Origin: Neocallimastix lanati (nom. inval.)
Taxonomy: Eukaryota > Neocallimastigomycota > Neocallimastigomycetes > Neocallimastigales > Neocallimastigaceae
Assembly (NCBI GenBank): GCA_016946835.1
Contig: JACVTC010000035.1
Coordinates: 855,001-902,500, forward strand
Length of the DNA: 47,500 nucleotides
Direction: 5' to 3'
The notes beneath the pieces are model-generated. The model was not told the DNA's origin, made no database searches, and saw only the letters and a list, made by a program, of their open reading frames with translations. Within the stretch, counting starts at the first letter, position 1, and each line of letters starts with the position of its first letter. Shown one piece after another: positions 23,626-34,520 of the stretch. Made by a program: the position numbers and the translations under genes.

Positions 23626-24125
23626 TTTTTTCCTTTGTAGACTGGGAAATAATGTATAAAATTTGGGAATGGTCAACAGTTCAATCCTTTCAAATTAAAT
23701 AGAACCAAATTGTTAATTGTACATAACTTATTTATAAGCCATCATCCTAGCTAAGCTCGGAATTCATCAATAAATGTGGGGAAACACCATAGAAAAACCC
23801 ACAGTAATATTCTGAACTAAATCCATAATTATATACTTATCTACAGTTGGAGCTGGAACCATTTATTGTTAAATGTTGTAATTCTAAATAAGCGTATTTT
23901 AATAGATCTAATATATGAATATAAATAGATATGATATTGATGATACAACTATTTCATAATAAATCTGTTTATTCCAAGAAATAATTATTTGTTATTGGAC
24001 GAACAGTTACCACTAAATACTATTCTGGATAATATATACAAGTAAAAACTCCTAAAGAAAAATCTCAGAATTATGACATCATCGGGGTTGATCTAGAAGC
24101 CTTCAGTAACCAAGGTAACTCCTTA
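23626..24125. other. Unidentified GC-enriched island, probable retroelement relic
   Basis: About 500 bp with clearly higher GC than its flanks. It begins with a T run followed by TTTGTAGACTGGGAAA, similar to the LINE/SINE 3' termini in this window. A plus-strand frame near 24000-24120 reads VIGRTVTTKYYSG, then a stop, then KEKSQNYDIIGVDLEAFSN; I do not recognise it. No TSD found. Likely the remains of a mobile element, but the class is unknown. Confidence 0.4.
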
Positions 24126-24421
24126 ATTAAAATAAAAATAATAAATCATTATAAAAGATATAAAAGAAATTTTGTGTACTATGTTAAATATCATATATGA
24201 GAAGTAAAATATTAAATTATTATTTGTATATTAATAATAGTTTAAAGTAAATTGAAGCTTAAATATATTTTAAATGATTTTAATTACATTTAAAGCTTTA
24301 TTCTTCATTCTTCCTTAATATTTAATATTATTTAATAAATATATATATTTATATAAATATAATATCCTTTATATATAATAAAAAGAAATTAAATTATGAA
24401 CTTTAAGATTTTACTAAAAAA

Positions 24422-24422
<1 letters not shown>

Positions 24423-24485
<63 letters not shown>
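24423..24485. repeat. 63-nt poly(A) run
   Basis: Uninterrupted A run on the plus strand. It could be the tail of a plus-strand retro-insertion, but no recognisable body or TSD lies upstream. Confidence 0.9.
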
Positions 24486-24487
<2 letters not shown>

Positions 24488-25512
24488 AACTTCTTATTTA
24501 AACAAAATACAATATTTTTAATATTAATTCATTCAGATTAATGTTGATACTGAAATTTGAAAACCTGAATAAGGGCCATTTATTTCAAAAAGTGTTTATA
24601 TTTTTTTATGTGATCTTATCCTAATACTCATAAAAATTACATTTTCTCCTTATTATATCTACTAAAAACATTATATCTTGTATATAAAGAAAAATTCTAT
24701 TAATAAGATTTTTAAATAAATAGCTAAGAAGTCTTTATTTAATAGTATTATTAACATTAAAATTAAAAAATATTCATAATAAATTATATATATAATTTTC
24801 ATTTTACAATAATAAATATTAATTTTTATAACAAATATTAATTTTTATAATATTCAAAATAATAAATACCATTATAAAAAAAAATGAAAATGGAAAAAAT
24901 TAAACATGTAATAAATATTTGGTAGAGAATGGAACATAAATACTCTAAAAAAAAAAAAAAAAAAAAAAAAAATCAAATAGTAATGTATGTTTTAATTATC
25001 TATTGTAATAATAATATAATAAATTATTTAAAATATAATATAAAAAATAAATTATAATAAATTTAATTTCAATGTACCTAAAAATTTAAAATTCGAATCT
25101 AATTCATTAGCTCAGGAAAATTTAGGTTATACTATGACATATAAGTAAAAATTATTAGTATATTAAGAATATTAAGAAAGATATAACAATGTTAATAATG
25201 GTAAAATTTTCCTAGTAAACAAATGATTTACCAATACTTTGTTTAAAGGAGAATGTCAAAAAAATAATACTTTTAGCTTACAATTTAAGATATTGTTATT
25301 TTATTAAAAGTTATGAAAATATATACATTGAGTAATATTTATATTTAAATAATTAATATAAGTTACCCCATAATAATGAATTTGTATTTTAAAAGTATAA
25401 ATAAATAAGATTATTTTTTTAATAAATATAATAATAAATGAAGTTTATTTAAAAATATTAATAAAGGTAATATTAAACCCAATATTATTTATTCATTTAT
25501 TTTGAATAATAA
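24486..25512. other. AT-rich intergenic region
   Basis: Contains another A run (24948-24972) and a short coding-like frame near 25074-25148 (VPKNLKFESNSLAQENLGY). The frame could belong to the 5' side of the copia relic; not identified. Confidence 0.5.
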
Positions 25513-27060
25513 AGTGTTTATCAATTTGATAGATTAAGAATCACAGGTTTCTTAAAAATAAGTTCCAGACAAACTATTATAACCGACAAGGAGGTCGGTG
25601 TATCTTCCACTATTTCATCTATAATTAAGCACGATGAAATTTTGAATAAGCTTAATTTATTAAGTGGTAGAGATCTTCTTAGAAGACTTTCATATGAAGT
25701 CACCAAAAGGAATTTTGTAACTTGGGTGAATTTTGTAAGAATTATTCTCAAACAGTATGATATTGTAGATTAGATCGTTACAAACCATGCTCCCAATATC
25801 AAATGGGCAAAATAAATGGAGGAAGATAGATCTTCCATACCCTTATGATTCACACAAGATGTTTGATAAGATCGTTACCGAAAATGACTTAGAGATTGAT
25901 GAGAACATAAGGTTCATAATCTGATGCACTTTAGAACTTAAAGCTTTATCCTATGTGTAAAAAATAGTTCTTTAACAGGATACGAAATGTATGAAGCAAT
26001 CCTAAATAAATTCAAAGAAAATAAGATTGACAGAAAAAATAATTTTTTCGATGAAATAAACAAAAACGTTTTAAGATAAAAAATAAAGTATATCAGAATT
26101 ATTAGAAATTTAGAAATTAAATTCAGTGAGTTGGAAATCTTAGGAATTAAATCATCTGATGAAGAAAAATAAAAAAAAAAATAAAGATTCTATATAAAGC
26201 CCTACAGGAATAATATCAGGAACAAAATATATTGGACTATGAAGACTTGGAAGACTGTATCAAATATACGATTAAGATAATTGATAAAAATCAAAGACGA
26301 GAAAGAATAAGACGAAGTAAAGGAACTATATTAACTGGTATATTCAGTACGGAAATCAAATATATTGACAGAAATAAAAAAAAAAAAAAGTAAATATAAA
26401 AATAATAACAATAAAAACTTTAACAATGGACATAATCAATAGAAAAATAATTATAAAAATAAATCCAAGAATAGCAATTATCAGAAAAAGAGAACCACTA
26501 ACAAATTCAAAATAATGTATCGTTTTTGTTAACAATATGGACATTTTGAAAAGGAATGTGAGATTAGGAATATATTATCTGAAGAAGTGGTCAAAAGCCT
26601 AAACAAAATAATTAAAATGATGAGGAAAATAATATTAATTATTCAGATCGATTTCAATGAATCATTTGAGAAATACATACCTAATAATGGCGTATAAAAA
26701 ACTGTGGCATAGAAGAATGGGACACCTAAGCTTCATAAATTATGAAGAAAATAAGTAACTTAATAAAAAATAAAATACCATAAGAAATATTATATAATAA
26801 GAATGTAAATTATGGTAGTTTATGTATATTCGATTGTAAAATTTATTTTCTTAGCAATATACAAAAGAAAAAAAAAATTTAAAGAAAAATCCTGAAAAAA
26901 GATCTTTCTAGGCTACGATGACATTTCTCCGGGATATATAATTCTTGATTTTGAAATTCTAAAAATAGGATCTAAGCGAGTATTTGGATTTTTAAAATAT
27001 CAATCTGAAAGTTTTAATTATAATTACAATTCTATTAAAAAAAGAAGATAATGTAAGTGA
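25513..27060 (+). pseudogene. Decayed Ty1/copia gag-pol relic
   Basis: Plus-strand fragments appear in the order expected of a copia polyprotein, broken by many stops and shifts. They are: an 86-codon gag-like frame (25513-25770, FDRLRITGFLKISSRQTI); gag segments near 25980-26330 (GYEMYEAILNKFKENK; KILYKALQE then EDLEDCIKYTIKIIDK); a zinc knuckle near 26512-26559 (YRFC, stop, QYGHFEKEC), where the first ligand Cys is now Tyr; the GAG-pre-integrase signature LWHRRMGHLS (26702-26731); and the end of the integrase region (about 26810-26960, with IFLGYDDISPGYIILDFE). Protease, the integrase core and RT/RNase H are missing or unrecognisable. No LTRs were found. Inactive, old insertion. Confidence 0.8.
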
Positions 27061-28505
27061 GTATGAAGAAAAGCTAAACAATTTAAAAGGAAGAAATAAC
27101 TATTTGAGGAATAATAAAGAAAATAATTATTCAGATTATGAAATGAAGTATATATACCTGACAGTCACTAAAAGTGAAAACACTGAAGAAAACCAAATGA
27201 TTGATGAAGATGATAAAGAAATTTATAATAAAGGTAATTGGAATTGGAAAAGTAGAAATAATATCAATTTCATTAGAAGATGAGAATAAAGAGAATAGAG
27301 AAGAAAACAAAACTCCAGAAAGTACTGAAAATGGTATAGTTGAAAAATAAAGAGGAATCTGATGTGAACAGAGAGATTAAAATAATTGAAGAAATAATTG
27401 GTGAATTAAATGAACTCATTAAATAAAAATTCAATGATCAAAATAAATGAACTAAAAATGTTGGAAAATTGGAAAATAGTATTAAAAAATATTGATAAAG
27501 ATATTGATAAAAATATTGAAAACCCCACATATTAGTAAGGAATACGTTGAAAAATCAAAAAACTGATAACAAAATTGGGACAGATGATAAATATTCAATG
27601 TCCGAAATAATTAATAATTCTACAAAATCAATTGTAGATAAAGAAAAATATAAGACTGATAATAAAGGTTAAAATGAAGATAAATATCCAGTGATTGAAG
27701 CGATTAATAACTTAACGAGTTTTATAGCGAATAAAGAAAATCATAAAAATAATAAAGGTAAAGATCCCGAAAAGGACAATGATGATAATAATAAAGATAT
27801 TTCCGAAATAGACAATATTGAACCAGATAAAATTGATAAAAAGAATAATGATATTACTAAAGAAGAAAAGAATGATAAGAATCTTAAAAAAAAATAATAC
27901 CATAAGAAGAGAAGAATATATAAAAGCAATATTAAAATGAAGAAAAAATCCTTATTTATTAAAGATATTAACGAAAATAAGAAAAGAAAAAATTAATGAT
28001 ACTGACCTGAGTACAATTAATAATTATGAATAAAAAATCAAAATTTCATGAAAGAAGAAAGTAAAAAATAAATAATAATAAAAGTTTTGAAAAAAAAAAA
28101 AAAAAAAAAAAAAAAAACGAATAAAGAACCATCAGAAGAAAGTAAAATAAATAATAGGGATGTTAACCTGAATATAATTAATAATCAGGTAAAACATAAG
28201 AAAAATAATTTTAATAATTTTAAATTTAATGAAAAATTTAGAATTAAAGGAAATATATTTTTGTATACTTCTACTTTTAATCATAAATATTTGAATAAAT
28301 TAATAAAAAATTACATACCTACAATTAACGTAAATAAAAATGATTAAGTCAATCATTCATATCTAAATAAATAATTTATCAATAAAAGAATTATTGATAA
28401 AATACCTAATAATCTAATGATAACGAGTTAAAAAAAGTAAAAATTTGAATGTGTTGCATTTTGCGACATGGCTTAAAAAATAAAAGTTTAATTCTTAATT
28501 AAGGC
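27061..28505 (+). other. Lys/Asn/Asp-rich decayed coding remnants
   Basis: Follows the copia relic. Short plus-strand frames are rich in K, N, D and E (27091-27240 with KSENTEENQMIDEDD; 27691-27893 with FIANKENHKNNKGKDPEKDN; 28087-28344 ending FNHKYLNKLIKNYIPTIN). Two segments repeat loosely: 27990-28040 and 28150-28205 both read roughly ACCTGA..A.AATTAATAAT. They may be the linker upstream of the copia RT or a separate expanded host-derived piece. No domain recognised. Confidence 0.4.
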
Positions 28506-28540
28506 CAACTTTTTTAATTTTTTTTTTTTTTTTTTTTTTT

Positions 28541-28790
28541 ATTGCTCTTGGTTTCAGCCCCCAGTGGCAGAAAGAATATTGAGGTAGTCACCACACTTCC
28601 ATATAGACAGATTTTTTCCTTCTAGATGGCCTTACTGAGTATTTAACATTGGCGTTCTGATATGTATATTATTGCCGAGAATTTTTTCTAGTACCCTTTT
28701 TCTCGGAGTGCTTCTCCAGTTCCTAACTTCCCTTTGAAGCGAGACCACTATGACCTAATCCATGGGAACTAAACTTAAACAAATGCATAA
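28541..28790. other. Unidentified GC-enriched block next to poly-T
   Basis: About 250 bp of distinctly higher GC directly after a T run (28518-28540). On the minus strand it would end CTGAAACCAAGAGCAATAAA and then poly(A), as in a retro-inserted sequence. No tRNA- or 5S-type promoter boxes were convincing, no open frame runs through it and no TSD was found. Could be a SINE or retrocopy. Confidence 0.4.
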
Positions 28791-29045
28791 ACATCAGGAA
28801 TATTGCAATTAAGAAGAATATATTAAATAGAAAATATTATATTTTTCTTAATATATTTACATCACATTAAGTATTCATATATCTACAGGGACACATGAAA
28901 TCATGCATACAAATACTAGTAATAAATATAATAAATGACAGTACGTGTGCAACCTTCTTAGGCTCACAATTATCACAATATTTTATCTATATTATTTTGG
29001 AGATTTATATATACATAATATATATAAGGGATATATATTATACTT

Positions 29046-29130
29046 GGGAGAGTTGCATTTCCCCAGATTGCATTTCGCCAAGTGGCGTATTATTAAAATG
29101 TTGCATTTCCCCAAGTTGCATTTCGACAAA
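29046..29130 (+). repeat. Left terminal/subterminal repeats of the MULE
   Basis: Motifs TTGCATTTCCCCAGATTGC, ATTTCGCCAAGTGG, TTGCATTTCCCCAAGTTGC and ATTTCGAC, in the opposite orientation to the copies at the right end. Confidence 0.85.
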
Positions 29131-29369
29131 TGACTTATTGATATAAGTAAATGAATGAATAAATAAATAAAAATTCAAAATAATTTTTTTAAACTTGTTT
29201 TTATTATATTTTATAATTAATTATAGATATTTTTTAAAATAAAATAATTATTAATAATATTTAATTATAAAAATAAATTTAATTATAAAGATATATTTTA
29301 ATATTTTGTAAAAAAAATAATATTATAACAATACTTTAATTATAAAAATATATTTTTAAAATAATAATT

Positions 29370-29574
29370 TTCAAGATGATGTGAGTCATCATATTCTAAG
29401 ATTTGATTCTCATTATTTAAAATAATGAAAGATGGACATTGATTTAATGCTTTATATTCTGTACATTTATATTTTTTTTGAATTGTCTTTCCTTTTGGAT
29501 GAAAGATTAAACTTATATTTTCTGTTTAAAATAATTTGTTCTTTTCCTCTATTAGTTTTGCTTATTTCAATTTC
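29370..29574 (-). pseudogene. FLYWCH zinc-finger relic inside the MULE
   Basis: The minus strand reads EIEISKTNRGKEQIILNRKY then KFNLSSKRKDNSKK. After a one-frame shift at an A run near 29475 it reads KYKCTEYKALNQCPSFIILN then NENQILEYDDSHHLE. This fits the FLYWCH pattern: an N-terminal beta region, the C-T-E-Y and Q-C-P cysteines, and a terminal His pair. The usual Trp before the first Cys is missing. In active MULEs the domain binds DNA at the element ends (family knowledge). Here it is truncated and frameshifted. Confidence 0.7.
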
Positions 29575-30303
29575 TAGATTTTTCTCCATTTTTTTTTTTT
29601 TTTTTTAATAAAAGTTTCTAATTAAATATTCTAATGATTAATTTTAATAATATATATTTTTAATTATATATACTTTAAATGAAGATTAATTATTCAAATA
29701 TTATTTTTTAATTCTTCTATATTTTAAATAATTCCTTTTTTTAGTGTAACTGGATAAATATAAAATATTTATAAGTTTATTATATTTTTTATTATATAAA
29801 GTATAAAAATTTTTATATTATAATTTTATATTTATTTTTATATTTAATAACTATTATAATTTTCATCGTTATTATAAAAATATTATTATTGATGTTTCTG
29901 TAATTATTGCTACAGTTTATATTATTTATTTATTATTTATTATATATTATTTATTATTAATTTATAAAATACTATAAGAAAAACTTTTTTACATTTTTCT
30001 AAAGTAGGTAAATATTATTTTTATTAATTCATTTATATATATATTTGCAAATAATAATAATATTATTTATAATTTAATCGTCATTATTATTATTAATGAC
30101 AATCCTTTTATAATTATAGTAATAGTGTTTATATTATTATTTTTTTTTTTATTAATTATATTACTATATTGTTTATTTTATTATTATTATTATTATTTTA
30201 TTTATTATTTATCAATTTATTATTTATATATGAAAAAAAATTTTTAAATATTTAAATATTTATTTCAAAAATATAAATACATCAATATTAAAAATATTTA
30301 ATT

Positions 30304-30334
<31 letters not shown>

Positions 30335-30348
30335 TTAATTCTCAATTT

Positions 30349-30412
30349 AGCGAAAAGCAACTTGGCGAAAAGCAACTTGGCGAAAAGCAATTTGGCGAAA
30401 TGCACCACTCCC
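30349..30412 (-). repeat. Right terminal/subterminal repeats of the MULE
   Basis: Three to four 16-bp units of the form AACTTGGCGAAAAGC on the plus strand, ending in AAATGCACCACTCCC. The reverse complement aligns with the left terminus. Confidence 0.85.
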
Positions 30413-30421
30413 ATTATACTT

Positions 30422-30695
30422 ACCTGTAAAACCTAACCATCATATTCCATAAAAATCTTTTTATTGTTTCCAAATAATTAAAAATATATTTTTAGAATTA
30501 AATATTATTATATAATTTAATAATATTAATCATTTAACAAAAAATATTAAAATATATCTTTAAAATTAAATAAAATATTAAACATTTATTTATTTAATAT
30601 ACATAAACGGTTTATTTAGTAATCAACTTTTATTTAAAGCCACATTTCAAAATACAAAGTTCAGAAATAAAAAACATCCTAATAAGCAAATATTG
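30422..30695. other. Short AT-rich spacer
   Basis: Between the MULE and the SINE-like insertion. No gene seen. Confidence 0.6.
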
Positions 30696-30707
30696 AATAT
30701 TCATGGA

Positions 30708-30849
30708 TTTTTTTTTTTTTTTTTTTTTTGTAGACTTTTCCTTGTACTCTAATAATATTTTCCCAGACACAACAGACAACTAATATCAGACAAATTTTAT
30801 AGCGGGTGTGAATAAAGATGACAACATAAAGCGCTCCCATGCCATACCA
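30708..30849 (-). mobile_element. 142-bp SINE-like or very short LINE retro-insertion with 12-nt TSD
   Basis: Bounded by the perfect 12-nt direct repeat AATATTCATGGA (30696-30707 and 30850-30861). It begins on the plus strand with 22 T (poly(A) on the minus strand). The 3' terminus, AAAAGTCTAC then poly(A), resembles the LINE copies at 7.6, 12.0 and 13.4 kb, which end in GTCTA plus poly(A). The 120-bp body is GC-enriched and contains GGCATGGGAGCGCTTTATG on the minus strand. No clear Pol III A and B boxes. Either a SINE using that LINE machinery or a severely 5'-truncated LINE. Confidence 0.75.
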
Positions 30850-30861
30850 AATATTCATGGA

Positions 30862-31536
30862 GATATTTAAATTACATAAAAAAAAATTTTTTTCCAAATA
30901 TATAATAATTAAAGTTAAATTAAATGATATTTATTTTGGAATAATTTTATTTATTAAATTAATTATTATTATTATTTATAATATCATTATTAATATTCTT
31001 TAAATATAATGACTATATTATTTTTTATTATATAATATACTTCTGATTGGTAATAATATTAATAGAATATGATATAAATAAAATAAATTTATTGAATTAT
31101 TATGTACGACATATTAATAAACAATATTTATACATTTTATTTTACATTTTATTTATATGATTTATATGTTTCACAATTTCTTATTGATTAAAAATATATA
31201 GTATAATTTTTTTTTTTAAATAAAGATATAATTATTATTATTGTAACACAATTTTGCTATTATTGTAATACTTTTTTTTTTATTTTATATATATATATAT
31301 ATTTTTATTTCTTAAAACATAAAGTATAGATTTAAGAAAAGGAAAAAAAAAAAAATAAAAAAAAAAAAAAAAAATTAGAAAGTTTTATAGATGCAATAAA
31401 TAATTAAAGTAATGTAAATTTTTTTTAAATAAATTTTATTTATAAATATATATATATAAAATGAATATTTATATTAATGTTAATTTTATTTTTAATTAAT
31501 AATTCACTATATTTATTATAATTATAATTATAATTA

Positions 31537-31570
<34 letters not shown>

Positions 31571-32166
31571 CATTATCATTATTATTATTATGTATATATT
31601 AACATTTAAACAAAAACATTTATAAATGATTAAAAATCAATGGATATCATATTTTCATTTTAAAAATCCATGGATGTCATATTTTCATCAATATATATAA
31701 AAATTGAATAATATTTTTTTTGTATTTTTGTATGGACCTTTATATAATATCAATTAATTATTTCATAATTTTTTATCAATTTTACAATTTTCAATTTAAT
31801 TGATTAAATAATAAATAATTGAATAAATATATCAACAATAATATTTTTAAAATTATTTTTATATTCTATATGATTACATTATTAAAATTATTATAATTAT
31901 AATAATTTTATTATGAATATTTTATATAAAATCAATTTTAAATTTATATTTATAATCACAATAACAATCATATAAAACTTTTAATAAAAATAATTTTATA
32001 TTAATGAAATTTTTGAATAATAGATATTTTTATCATTTTGTTTTATTATGATAAAAATATTTAATTATATCTATAGAATACATATAGGAAAATATAAAAT
32101 ATTATATAATCTTAACCAATAATTAAATTAAGAAATCAAATTAAATTAGTTTTAAATAATATAAAA
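30862..32166. other. AT-rich intergenic region upstream of the expansin-like gene
   Basis: No gene seen. It contains an ATT/ATC microsatellite (about 31517-31590) and a 30-bp tandem duplication (31631-31690). It should include the promoter of the gene at 32167. Confidence 0.6.
31631..31690. promoter_or_regulatory. 30-bp direct tandem repeat about 480 bp upstream of expansin-like gene
   Basis: Two adjacent 30-bp units share TAAAAATC, ATGGAT and TCATATTTTCAT with only a few differences. Being non-simple sequence in a nearly pure A/T region, it could be a paired protein-binding site. A regulatory role is only a suggestion from position. Confidence 0.3.
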
Positions 32167-33333
32167 ATGTATAAATTAAGTAGATTCTGTATATTAGGTT
32201 TAGTTTTGTTTTCACAACTTTATTTTTGTCAAGAAGTTGTAAATAATAGAGAACCAAACACCATAAAGCCAATATATACAAGTAGAATTATTTATGGTTC
32301 AGTAAGAAGAGCTACTAAAACTATACCTGAAGTAGCAACAAATGGTTATTTTACTACTACAAGAAATTCATTTTCTACTTCAATAATTAATAATAAAATT
32401 AATTCTAATTTAACCAAATCAGTAAATTCAACTGAATATGTAAGTGGTGCTGAATCAATTACAAATACAACTTCGTATACTAATTCAACTATTAATCTAG
32501 ATAAAGAAGAATATGGTAAAAATGTAAATTGGACTAGTGGTTATGGAACTCATTATGGTAATTAAATATTTATATTAATAAAAAAAAATTGTAAAGGTAT
32601 TTAAATCTGACTTGAAAATAATGTATATATATATGTATTTTTTTTTAATAATGTAATTATTTTTATTAAAGGACCTTTCCCATCAAATCCTCATTTTTCG
32701 GAAGTTGGATATCAACCAAATGATGTTGGTGTTGGTTGTTCTGATGGTAGACCTGGTGGTGATCCACAATGGAAAAGTATATTGTCTAAAGGGGTATATC
32801 CAGCACGTAAATATTTTTATTATTAACTTTTAATAAAATTTAAATATCCATATTAAAACAATAAAAATATTTAATATCAATAATAATATATAAATTTATT
32901 GCTAATTTAATTAATTTAATTAGCAAATATTGTAAATCATGAGAATACTGTATGGCCTGTTGCTTATACCGTTGCTGTTTCAGCAGCAGTCTGGAACAAA
33001 GAAGATGTTTGTTGGAAATCCATAAAAATTAGAAATAAAAATAAACCAGAAAATGTTATTGAAGCGTATATAGTTGATTTTTGTCCAATTGGTTACTGTT
33101 TATGGAAAGATAAATATCTTGCAAGAAATGTTGATATTTATGGTGAAAAAGCATGGCTTGCTTTAGGTGCAGATGTTAATGAGTCAAATCTTGATATTGA
33201 AATTGAATGGCCAAAAGGTGCCATCCCACATGATGCTATTAAATTATCAGGTTCAAGTTTATCGATTAATAAATCATTAATAACTATATTTGCACCAATT
33301 TTAACAATTCTAGTTTATATTTATGCATTTTAA
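32167..33333 (+). CDS. Secreted expansin-like (double-psi beta-barrel) protein, probable GPI anchor
   Basis: Three exons: 32167-32557, 32672-32806 and 32924-33333, with in-phase GT...AG introns of 114 and 117 bp, giving 311 residues. Residues 1-21 form a signal peptide (MYKLSRFCILGLVLFSQLYF). Residues 22-120 are a Ser/Thr/Asn-rich region with NxS/T sites, likely glycosylated. Residues about 124-285 look like an RlpA/expansin-type double-psi beta-barrel: GYGTHYGG at the start, GVGCSDGRPGGDPQW, WPVAYTVAVSAAVW, VDFCPIGYC and NVDIYGEKAWLALG. Cys153, 205, 229 and 234 could form disulfides. The last 19 residues are hydrophobic (SLITIFAPILTILVYIYAF), as in a GPI-attachment signal. Family members loosen or bind plant or fungal wall polysaccharides without hydrolysis. 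There is no carbohydrate-binding or dockerin module, so a role at the fungus's own surface is possible. Fold assignment is from motif memory. Confidence 0.8.
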
Positions 33334-33589
33334 TTTAGTATTAAATTTAAATTATTATTACTTTTTTTTTTTTTTTTTTTTAAAAAAAATGTAAAAAATA
33401 AACTTATCTTTAATTCTAATATCAAGAATATAATATTTAATTATTATTTTAAAATAATTACTTTTGTATTAATGAAATTATTAGTACAAAAAAATATTTA
33501 TATTTATATAATTATATAGAAAGTTATTTAAAAAAAAATAATTTATAAAAAAAATAACGAAAAATAAAAAATCATTAATTATAAACTTT

Positions 33590-33659
33590 AAAAAAAATAG
33601 AACAAAGAAAAACAAAATAAAATTAAAAAAAATAGAACAAAGAAAAACAAAATAAAATT
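33590..33659. repeat. 35-bp tandem duplication
   Basis: Two adjacent copies of a 35-bp A-rich unit containing TAGAACAAAGAAAAACAAAA; essentially identical. Confidence 0.9.
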
Positions 33660-33664
33660 TAGTT

Positions 33665-33750
33665 AAATAAAATAAAATAAAATAAAATAAAATAAATAAA
33701 ATAAAATAAAATAAAATAAAATAAAATAAAATAAAATAAAATAAAATAAA
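33665..33750. repeat. (TAAAA)n microsatellite
   Basis: About 17 pentamer units with one 4-bp variant unit. Confidence 0.9.
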
Positions 33751-33903
33751 GATATTATTAAGTATAGAAAAGTTTAATATAATAAAATGAAATGATGTAA
33801 AATTTTTAAAAAAATAAAAAATTAAACAAAAAACAAAAAATAGTTAATATATAAAAGCAAAATATAAAAGCAATTTTTAATATTTTTATTTTAAAAATAG
33901 AGT

Positions 33904-33923
33904 AATAAATAATAATAATAATA

Positions 33924-33971
<48 letters not shown>
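33904..33971. repeat. (AAT)7/(ATT)16 inverted microsatellite
   Basis: An AAT run turns directly into an ATT run, so the two halves are self-complementary and could form a hairpin of about 20 bp. Confidence 0.9.
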
Positions 33972-33974
<3 letters not shown>

Positions 33975-34145
33975 CGACTGGTTAATACTGTAGACACTTT
34001 AAATTTTATTAAAATAATTTATTTATTTTATTAAATAGAAAGATAGATAAATAAATAAGTAAATAAATAGATTAAAAAAGTAAATAAACGAGCAAACAAA
34101 TAAATAAACAAATAAACTGTTAACTTCATTAAACAATTATTTATA

Positions 34146-34146
<1 letters not shown>

Positions 34147-34232
<86 letters not shown>

Positions 34233-34234
34233 AT
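34147..34234. repeat. (AAAT)n microsatellite
   Basis: About 22 uninterrupted tetranucleotide units. Confidence 0.95.
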
Positions 34235-34485
34235 TTATTACATATTAAAATTAATTAATGAATAAATAAATAAAAAAAGTTTTTTTTTTTATTATTCTTT
34301 AAAAAATATAAACTTAAAGTATGTAAAAAAGAATAATTGACATTGAAATTTAAAATTTAAAATGTTTATTGTTAATAAAATATCAAATACTTATTTAAGA
34401 TTGAAATTTGTTATATATATAAATGTTTAATATTATTTAAAAATAGTTTTAATATTTAATACTTTTCATTATAATAATTACTTCT

Positions 34486-34520
<35 letters not shown>

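Larger units (their letters stand above)
29046..30412. mobile_element. Mutator-like (MULE) non-autonomous DNA transposon
   Basis: A 1,367-bp unit bounded by inverted termini. The left end reads GGGAGAGTTGCATTTC and the right end, on the minus strand, GGGAGTGGTGCATTTCGCC. Both ends continue into several copies of a TTGC-A/TTTTCGCCAAG-type repeat (left 29050-29130, right 30349-30404). The unit is flanked by a perfect 9-bp direct repeat ATTATACTT (29037-29045 and 30413-30421), the target-site duplication length typical of Mutator-like elements. Inside, a decayed FLYWCH zinc finger (29370-29574, minus) supports the same family. No transposase core is left, so movement would need a partner element. 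The rest is A/T-rich. Confidence 0.8.

Noticed and set aside
23679-23700. tRNA-like B box (GTTCAATCC)
   Set aside because: No matching A box, acceptor stem or cloverleaf could be drawn around it.
28087-28347. Gene beginning MKKKKKKKKK
   Set aside because: The start is a poly(A) run, and the frame is one of several decayed Lys/Asn-rich pieces after the copia relic.
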